Positions 1 through 4,703 of a DNA stretch of 5,762 bases are shown here, piece by piece (the stretch's first letter is position 1; every line of letters starts with the position of its first letter). Below the pieces are notes generated by a model that saw only the letters and a program-made list of their open reading frames with translations, ran no database searches and was not told the DNA's origin. The position numbers and the translations under genes were made by a program. The stretch lies in contig DNPO01000172.1 of the NCBI GenBank assembly GCA_003501375.1, positions 12,908-18,669 on the forward strand, written 5' to 3'. This DNA is from Candidatus Sumerlaeota bacterium. GTDB taxonomy: Bacteria > Sumerlaeota > Sumerlaeia > UBA8349.

Positions 1-1119
1 GCCCGTCTTGAACCGGTGACCACCGCTCAGGATGCCATCACCACGGCCAAACGTTTCGATGCTTGGAAATATGATTACAGCACTTTGTTGCAGGCATTGA
101 TGCATGCACGCACCGCTATGGAGGCTGTGCAGGCGAACGATTACGATCGCGCTCGTTTGTACTCCGAACTCTCTATCCGCTTTGCCCAGGCTTCCACTGT
201 ATATGCGAAGAATGCGGCTTTCGCCGATCGAGTAAAGAATGCAAACGAGGAATTGAAGACAGCCTCTGAAAATGGTGGAGCATTCTTCAATGCGGATGCT
301 GTCCGTAAGTTGGCTGAACGCCTTCAGAACATCAAGGTTGGATATTCTGTCGAGCAGTTTGAGACAATCAGTGCGGAACTTAACACTTGTGAGGCTGATC
401 TGAAGAAGATTGTTCTTTCTACACCCGCAGTGTTCGAAGATACTGAAAAACGCTGCCAAGCTAAATACGACGAATTGAGCAAGGCATTCCTCAAGGATGT
501 GTTGCCAGAGGAAATGCAGGAAGCTAGCCGGACTCTGCGCAGTGCCCGTGCCAACTACGACCGCAAGGATTTTAACCGTGCTTATTTGGACATGTGTAAG
601 GCGATTCGTACTCTCAACTATGCCGATTCTCGTTTCAAAGAGCAGGCTTTTATTGATCAAATCAATGACTTGTTTTCCAAGTTGACTGAAAGCAAGGAAG
701 TGTCTGTCAAGACACTGCTCCAGTTTACCCCCAGTTCGGCTTTGGCAACCTACCGTGATCGGTCGCGCATAGGTGGACGCCTTTCCATTCATGGTTCTGA
801 TACCAACAAGTTCCGCGCCGATATGGATCAGTTGTATCTCCAGGCGCGTGGTATTGAAGTGCCGGTAACATTGAAGAATACAGGGGACAAGTTGGTCGAG
901 TGTTTCCGTCTGGCACGAGAGGCCAGTATTCAGTTTGAGAAGTTCTCCATTTTGGATCGTTATGACCATGAGACCTCAAGCCAGATTATCGAGCAGGCTT
1001 ATGCCCTGATCAGCCATTCGAAGGAAATACAGCAAGAGTTGCAAAAACAATTCGAAGCAAAAGGTCTGCAGGGCCGGCTTTCCAGGTTTGAAAGCAAAGC
1101 AACCAAGTATTCGAATTAA
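1..1119 (+). CDS. Helical, TPR-like protein of unknown function (5' end missing)
   Basis: The reading frame is open from base 1 to a TAA at 1117-1119, giving 372 visible residues. A GTG at 16-18 is in frame, but the frame continues upstream with no stop, so the gene most likely begins outside the window. I do not recognise the family. The chain looks almost wholly alpha-helical and charged, with no membrane segment and very few cysteines. Two stretches resemble TPR helix pairs: visible residues about 36-66 (aromatic and Ala residues spaced around an NDYDRA turn) and about 180-210 (a DRKDFNRAY turn). The C-terminal 200 residues have no repeat I can see and end in a basic, Gln/Lys-rich helix. 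It lies 65 bases upstream of the membrane microprotein in the same direction, so it may belong to the same pilus-like operon. That link is positional only, and cell location cannot be judged without the N-terminus. Confidence 0.85.
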   Translation, partial: ARLEPVTTAQDAITTAKRFDAWKYDYSTLLQALMHARTAMEAVQANDYDRARLYSELSIRFAQASTVYAKNAAFADRVKNANEELKTASENGGAFFNADAVRKLAERLQNIKVGYSVEQFETISAELNTCEADLKKIVLSTPAVFEDTEKRCQAKYDELSKAFLKDVLPEEMQEASRTLRSARANYDRKDFNRAYLDMCKAIRTLNYADSRFKEQAFIDQINDLFSKLTESKEVSVKTLLQFTPSSALATYRDRSRIGGRLSIHGSDTNKFRADMDQLYLQARGIEVPVTLKNTGDKLVECFRLAREASIQFEKFSILDRYDHETSSQIIEQAYALISHSKEIQQELQKQFEAKGLQGRLSRFESKATKYSN

Positions 1120-1184
1120 ACTAATAGTGCAACCGTCACAGGAAGGCGCCGGTTTCATCTACACGGCGGGTGGGTACAGTCACT

Positions 1185-1283
1185 ATGAATCCTATCCAGC
1201 AAGCCGAGATTGTGGTTATTGTTGCGATTGTCGTTTTCGTAGTGTATCTGTTTTATCGGTTGAATATCTTTAAGAAAGACTGA
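1185..1283 (+). CDS. Single-pass membrane microprotein, 32 residues
   Basis: A short frame runs from ATG at 1185 to TGA at 1281-1283. After a polar start (MNPIQQAE) come about 17 nearly unbroken hydrophobic residues (positions 9-25, rich in Val and Ile), then a basic end (YRLNIFKKD). This is a textbook small bitopic membrane protein. The positive-inside rule predicts the N-terminus outside and the C-terminus in the cytoplasm. No canonical Shine-Dalgarno lies at the usual distance; the nearest purine run is a GGGTGGG-like stretch about 10 bases upstream. An in-frame GTG at 1170 would add five residues. Its stop is 7 bases before the TTG of the next gene, and it fills an otherwise empty gap, both of which support a real gene in an operon. 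No family is recognised. It could be an accessory subunit of the inner-membrane complex, or a chance hydrophobic frame. Confidence 0.6.
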   Translation: MNPIQQAEIVVIVAIVVFVVYLFYRLNIFKKD

Positions 1284-1290
1284 ACGCGCC

Positions 1291-1791
1291 TTGAGCAAGA
1301 AAGCCATACAAGCCCTTTTACAAAAAAGCGAAAAACAGATCGCCTATTGCCAGGAATATGCTCGGCTGTGGCATCAATTTTTCAACTTTTTCGCGGACGG
1401 TTTTGAAAACCGGAAGATCACGTCGGAGAGCGAAATTCAGTTTTTTCAACTGATGACCGAGCTGGCACGTCGGCAGTACCGGTTGCGTTTTTTGCTGGGG
1501 AGTACTTGTCCAGCAGACGAGAGCATTTTGGCTATTTTGAGCGAAGCGGTCAGTTTGACCAATTTGCAGGAGATGTCGGAAGGTCAATTTGATAAGTTTC
1601 AGTATGGTTGGCATGTCATCTTTATTGAGTTGAACAAAGCCTTGGGATGTTTAAAGCGGGATAGGGATATTAAAATGGCCCAGTTTTCCCCCAAAGAAAA
1701 GGCTGCAATGAGTGGCAAGGATTCCGCTTCCGCGGAAAAACGGACCACCGTTTCGACGGAGTCCCAACCCCCTGTGCAAGGACCTAAATAA
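1291..1791 (+). CDS. Hypothetical helical protein of the pilus-like cluster, 166 residues
   Basis: The start is TTG at 1291, the only start codon after an in-frame TGA at 1261-1263 that keeps the N-terminal helix. A purine-rich AAGAAAG at 1272-1278 could serve as a weak ribosome binding site. The product appears soluble and helical to about residue 135, with many aromatic residues (positions 19-38 contain Tyr, Trp and several Phe) and a basic ARRQYRLRF segment. It ends in a polar, Ser/Thr/Lys/Pro-rich tail that is probably disordered. There is no signal peptide or membrane segment, so it is likely cytoplasmic. I do not recognise the family. The stop is 2 bases before the ATG of the PilM-PilN gene, whose ribosome binding site lies inside this gene's last codons, so translation of the two is probably coupled. 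A role with the PilM domain is possible but inferred only from position. Confidence 0.85.
   Translation: MSKKAIQALLQKSEKQIAYCQEYARLWHQFFNFFADGFENRKITSESEIQFFQLMTELARRQYRLRFLLGSTCPADESILAILSEAVSLTNLQEMSEGQFDKFQYGWHVIFIELNKALGCLKRDRDIKMAQFSPKEKAAMSGKDSASAEKRTTVSTESQPPVQGPK
1778..1782 (+). promoter_or_regulatory. Ribosome binding site of the PilM-PilN gene, inside the upstream gene
   Basis: AAGGA lies 11 bases before the ATG at 1794 and within the last codons of the preceding gene. It fixes the chosen start and implies translational coupling of the two genes. Confidence 0.6.
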
Positions 1792-1793
1792 AT

Positions 1794-3923
1794 ATGGCCC
1801 GCGTGAAGCGCTGCCTCGGTATCGACCTTGGTTCTCACTCTGTCAAATTGGCCGAAATGGCTTTGGACGGTGCGGGAGTCCGTATCATCCGCATGCTGGC
1901 TGAAACTCTCCCCGTTGGGCCGGATGCAACGGAGGAAGAGCGGAATAACGCGACAGTCAACATCATCAAAGGGATGATGAAAAAAAACAGAATTACCACG
2001 AAACATGTGGTTCTCTGTATGCCGGGACAGACTGTCTTTGTCCGGCGTATTCGTTTGCCCCGTGCCACAGGTTCTAGGCTGCATCAGATTATTTTGTTTG
2101 AGGCACGACAGCAAATTCCTTTCCCGCTGGAAAAGACCATCGTTGAGTATCAGGTCTTTGACACGGAGAAGGAGCGTGAGGTAGAAGTTCTTCTTGTGGC
2201 GATGAAGCGCGAGACCAACGAGGAGTTTATGCGGTTGGTCCGGCGCATCGGTTTGCAGCCCATTGGCATTAGCATAACCAGCCTCGCTCTTTTTAATGGG
2301 CAGGATATCCAACGCATCAATTTCAAGGATATTTCTTCGAAATCAGGCGGTGGGTTGAGCGGATTGCTGGGGGGCAAAAAAACTACCAAAAAGAAAAGCA
2401 AGAAGGATGCTACCGGTGAGGGTACATCGGGTGAAGGCGTGGATGCGGCTGATCAAGAGGTGTTGGCGGATTTGGGCGGAGTTCCTGCGTTCGAGGAAGT
2501 GCGCGCTTACGTAAATATCGGGGCGCGGTCTACCGATGTGGCTGTTTGCAAACCAGGTGAGGGCGCATCGGTCGGGTTTATCCGCAGTATCCCGTTGGGT
2601 GGAAACCATGTCACGTTGGCCATTCAAAAGGCTTGTGGATTGGAAACGTTCACTCAGGCAGAAACACTGAAAATTGAAAAGACAGCAGTTTTGTCTGGCT
2701 CGTTTGAATTTGAAGCAGACAAGACTCTTTACGACATGGATGCGTGTCAGGCAGCTACGCAGATTTGTGACAAGTTGATTTCAGAGGTTCGCCGTTCGTT
2801 GGATTATTTCATTTCCCAACCAGATGGCGTTGGTGTTGATGTAGTGGTTCTTAGCGGTGGCAGTGCTCTGTTGGGATATTTGGCTGGCTATGTTGAAGAG
2901 CGTATTGGTGTGCCAGTGGAACTATCTTCAGCGTTGGGAAATGATCAAATCAAGTGCGCTACATCGTATGGCGATGAATTTGATTATACTTCGTTCAAGA
3001 TCGCGGTTGGATTGGCAGCGCAAGGGTTGGGTATTGGGCGTTTGAGCGTGGATTTTTTACCAGCCGATGTTCGTTCCATGCGCGATTTCAGCGGTCAATA
3101 TGTTGAATTTGCTGCACTCATCGGGTTCATTGGGGCAATGGTGTTTTTTGGTTCCCAAATTGGTGCCGAGAGTGAGGCAAAATATAAACTGACCAAAGAG
3201 AAGTGCGAGGGATTTACTCAAAAAAACACTGGGGGAATCGAGCGCGCTCGTTTGACAGCACTGGAATCCAAGCGTAGTCAAATTGAATCTAAAGCCACTG
3301 TTCTGAGTGATTTTGTGACCCCTAGGGACTATTGGTTGCGTTTCCTGTCCCATGTTTACCAGTCTAAGCCAGCACGTTTGTTGTTAACTCAGGTTGTGTG
3401 TCAGCCCAATTATCTCGGGGTGACCGCTTCTGGCGCAACGACAGGGGGGGCGAATAGTGGCGCTCCGGGGGCGTCGTCAGGCACCGCACTTCCTTCTTCG
3501 AGCGATCCTCGGAGTGGTATTGTTTGGATTGCAGGTGAGGCAGAACAACTTAATGTGATAAACACGTTTGTTTCCGATTTGGAACAGAGTAAAGGGGCAT
3601 CGCCCAACCAACGCTGTGTTGTGAAAAAGGCGACCTTGTTTCGGTACTCGTCTCAGGCTGAGAAGAGTGAGTATTTTGCGCCTAATCCTTCGATCAAGTT
3701 TTTAATCCGCGTGGAAGTTCAAGACGAAGAAGGCTGTTTGTTGACACGCTTGGATTCTCAGCCGTTTATGGAGCAGACCGCACTCCCTGCAGCAGGTGCC
3801 GCGGGCATGATGGGAGGGGCGGAGAATGGCGGAGACCCTTCCGCGATGGGCGGTGATCCCTTTCAGGAAGGTCGTGGTGGTGGGAGACCGAGAGGTGGAC
3901 CAGGGATGGGGCCTGGGCGATAG
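1794..3923 (+). CDS. pilM: PilM-PilN fusion: actin-like ATPase joined to a bitopic pilus assembly subunit
   Basis: This 709-residue protein has two parts. Residues 1-410 look like PilM, the cytoplasmic actin-like platform of type IV pili: the phosphate-1 motif GIDLGSHSVKLAE (9-21), EARQQIPFPLEK (103-114), the phosphate-2 motif VNIGARSTD (240-248) followed by a FIRSIPLGGN segment, and the adenosine motif VVVLSGGSALL (350-360). A Gly/Lys-rich insert (about 183-236) interrupts the fold. PilN-like features follow: VDFLPADVR (419-427), resembling the INLLP motif by which PilN binds PilM; a membrane helix (about 438-455); a coiled coil (about 458-510); and a ferredoxin-like periplasmic domain (about 520-660) split by a Gly/Ser/Ala linker (about 545-574). 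The last 46 residues are Gly/Pro/Met/Arg-rich. PilM and PilN are usually separate proteins of about 350 and 200 residues; GspL of type II secretion combines the same two roles. The gene is probably co-translated with its upstream neighbour. PilM assignment is strong; the PilN part is inferred from order and topology. Confidence 0.9.
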   Translation: MARVKRCLGIDLGSHSVKLAEMALDGAGVRIIRMLAETLPVGPDATEEERNNATVNIIKGMMKKNRITTKHVVLCMPGQTVFVRRIRLPRATGSRLHQIILFEARQQIPFPLEKTIVEYQVFDTEKEREVEVLLVAMKRETNEEFMRLVRRIGLQPIGISITSLALFNGQDIQRINFKDISSKSGGGLSGLLGGKKTTKKKSKKDATGEGTSGEGVDAADQEVLADLGGVPAFEEVRAYVNIGARSTDVAVCKPGEGASVGFIRSIPLGGNHVTLAIQKACGLETFTQAETLKIEKTAVLSGSFEFEADKTLYDMDACQAATQICDKLISEVRRSLDYFISQPDGVGVDVVVLSGGSALLGYLAGYVEERIGVPVELSSALGNDQIKCATSYGDEFDYTSFKIAVGLAAQGLGIGRLSVDFLPADVRSMRDFSGQYVEFAALIGFIGAMVFFGSQIGAESEAKYKLTKEKCEGFTQKNTGGIERARLTALESKRSQIESKATVLSDFVTPRDYWLRFLSHVYQSKPARLLLTQVVCQPNYLGVTASGATTGGANSGAPGASSGTALPSSSDPRSGIVWIAGEAEQLNVINTFVSDLEQSKGASPNQRCVVKKATLFRYSSQAEKSEYFAPNPSIKFLIRVEVQDEEGCLLTRLDSQPFMEQTALPAAGAAGMMGGAENGGDPSAMGGDPFQEGRGGGRPRGGPGMGPGR

Positions 3924-3928
3924 GTATT

Positions 3929-3948
3929 AGGTACCTCGTTAGTACTAA
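3929..3948. repeat. Two adjacent short palindromes between the fusion gene and the next gene
   Basis: AGGTACCT (3929-3936) and TTAGTACTAA (3939-3948) are perfect palindromes separated by two bases, in the 52-base gap before the 193-residue gene. A direct repeat TAGGTA (3921-3926 and 3928-3933) overlaps the stop codon and the first palindrome. They could be an operator, a weak mRNA structure or chance; there is no T-run to make a terminator. Confidence 0.3.
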
Positions 3949-3975
3949 GCCAGTGAATTTAAGGTCGGTGATATA

Positions 3976-4557
3976 ATGGAAGAGCAACTACTCAAAGTCT
4001 GGCTGTTAATCGAACCCAAACTGCGCGTGATTGTATTCATTTTTTTCGCGTTGATGCTCGGCGCGGTTGTCGCTATCAAGATGAACGAACGAGTCGACAT
4101 TGCAGGCTTTGAGGAAAATCAAAAAAAACTCAAAGTTTTGCCTTCTTCGGTTGGTACCGCTGAAAAATTACAACAGAGTCTTTATGTCGTTTCATCTCAA
4201 ACGTTAACCAACCAGTCCAAGTATGCCTCCTTGATGGATGATAGCATGTTCAATGTAAAGGTTGTTTCTGACACTGAGAAGCAAGCGTCTGAGAAATATC
4301 AAGAGGCGGAAAAATTGTACCAGCAACAACAGTACCAAGAAGCCTTGAACAAGAATGAGGAAGTTCTCGCGATTAATCCAAATTATTTGAAATCGCAAAC
4401 CTTGAAAAAGGATATTTTGCAAAAATTAAGCGGAGATAAGAATTCGCCAAGCAACCCTGCTGTATCGCCAGGGTTGGGGACAGCAGGGGCACCATTGGCC
4501 CACCCCACGCCTGTCGGAGCAACCGGAGCCTCCGTTTCGGGACCTCCTAAGCCTTAG
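3976..4557 (+). CDS. Membrane-anchored TPR-like protein of the pilus-like cluster, 193 residues
   Basis: The ATG at 3976 has an AAGG at 3961-3964, 11 bases upstream. The product has a short N-terminal cytoplasmic segment, one membrane helix (about 16-34, rich in Phe, Val and Ala) and a remainder predicted to be periplasmic. Residues about 105-138 form a clear TPR-like helical hairpin (EAEKLYQQQQYQEAL, then LAINPNY, with the typical Tyr, Ala and Pro spacing), followed by a Leu/Lys helix. Residues 150-193 are Pro/Ala/Gly/Ser-rich and probably disordered. I do not recognise a named family. The topology (short inside end, one helix, coiled region, periplasmic domain) matches PilN/PilO-type alignment proteins, and it sits directly after the PilM-PilN gene, where PilO or PilP normally lies. 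The sequence does not look like either, so an equivalent role is inference from position. Confidence 0.85.
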   Translation: MEEQLLKVWLLIEPKLRVIVFIFFALMLGAVVAIKMNERVDIAGFEENQKKLKVLPSSVGTAEKLQQSLYVVSSQTLTNQSKYASLMDDSMFNVKVVSDTEKQASEKYQEAEKLYQQQQYQEALNKNEEVLAINPNYLKSQTLKKDILQKLSGDKNSPSNPAVSPGLGTAGAPLAHPTPVGATGASVSGPPKP

Positions 4558-4593
4558 TGGATGGTTTCAAATTCATCGTGTGTAGTTTTTTGC

Positions 4594-4622
4594 TTGACAA
4601 CCAGTGGAAAAACACCCATCAT
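4594..4622 (+). promoter_or_regulatory. Candidate sigma70-type promoter for the exported TPR gene
   Basis: A perfect -35 box TTGACA (4594-4599) is followed after 17 bases by CATCAT (4617-4622), which matches four of six bases of the -10 consensus. It lies in the 146-base gap (4558-4703), about 80 bases upstream of the ATG at 4704. The rest of that gap holds the short hairpin at 4613-4634 and the ribosome binding site. The -10 box is mediocre and the organism's consensus is unknown. Confidence 0.4.
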
Positions 4623-4634
4623 CCTTGACGGGTG
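4613..4634 (+). other. Short imperfect stem-loop in the leader of the exported TPR gene
   Basis: CACCC (4613-4617) can pair with GGGTG (4630-4634). After one A/C mismatch, TC pairs with GA around a six-base loop. No T-run follows, so it is unlikely to terminate transcription. It overlaps the candidate -10 box and might be an operator or chance structure. Confidence 0.25.
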
Positions 4635-4683
4635 GTGGGATCTCACATCAATACGTTTTGTTCTCTGCCTCAACCTCTCATCT

Positions 4684-4689
4684 AAGGAG
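4684..4689 (+). promoter_or_regulatory. Strong ribosome binding site for the exported TPR gene
   Basis: A perfect AAGGAG stands 14 bases before the ATG at 4704. The spacing is a little long, but no closer start codon exists in that frame, and the ATG opens directly into a signal peptide. Confidence 0.65.
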
Positions 4690-4703
4690 TGAGAAAAACC
4701 CTT

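Noticed and set aside
1131..1154. AACCG/CGGTT inverted repeat with an internal GGCGCC in the first gap
   Set aside because: It is a five-base-pair stem with a long loop and no T-run, within what chance allows.
1088..1273. A 61-codon plus-strand frame overlapping the end of the first gene
   Set aside because: It has no coherent protein character and competes with the membrane microprotein frame that fits the gap better.
1980..1988. A_AAA_AAC slippery heptamer in the PilM part
   Set aside because: A -1 shift would end at about 2080, yielding a fragment without function, and no stimulating stem-loop is evident.
1599..2312. A 237-codon open frame on the minus strand
   Set aside because: It overlaps the real PilM gene and its upstream neighbour, has no plausible ribosome binding site or domain, and is a shadow of their codon bias.
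4559..4591. Possible terminator after the 193-residue gene: GATG/CATC stem and a six-T run
   Set aside because: The stem is only 4 base pairs with a 10-base loop, and it is separated from the T-run by 8 bases.
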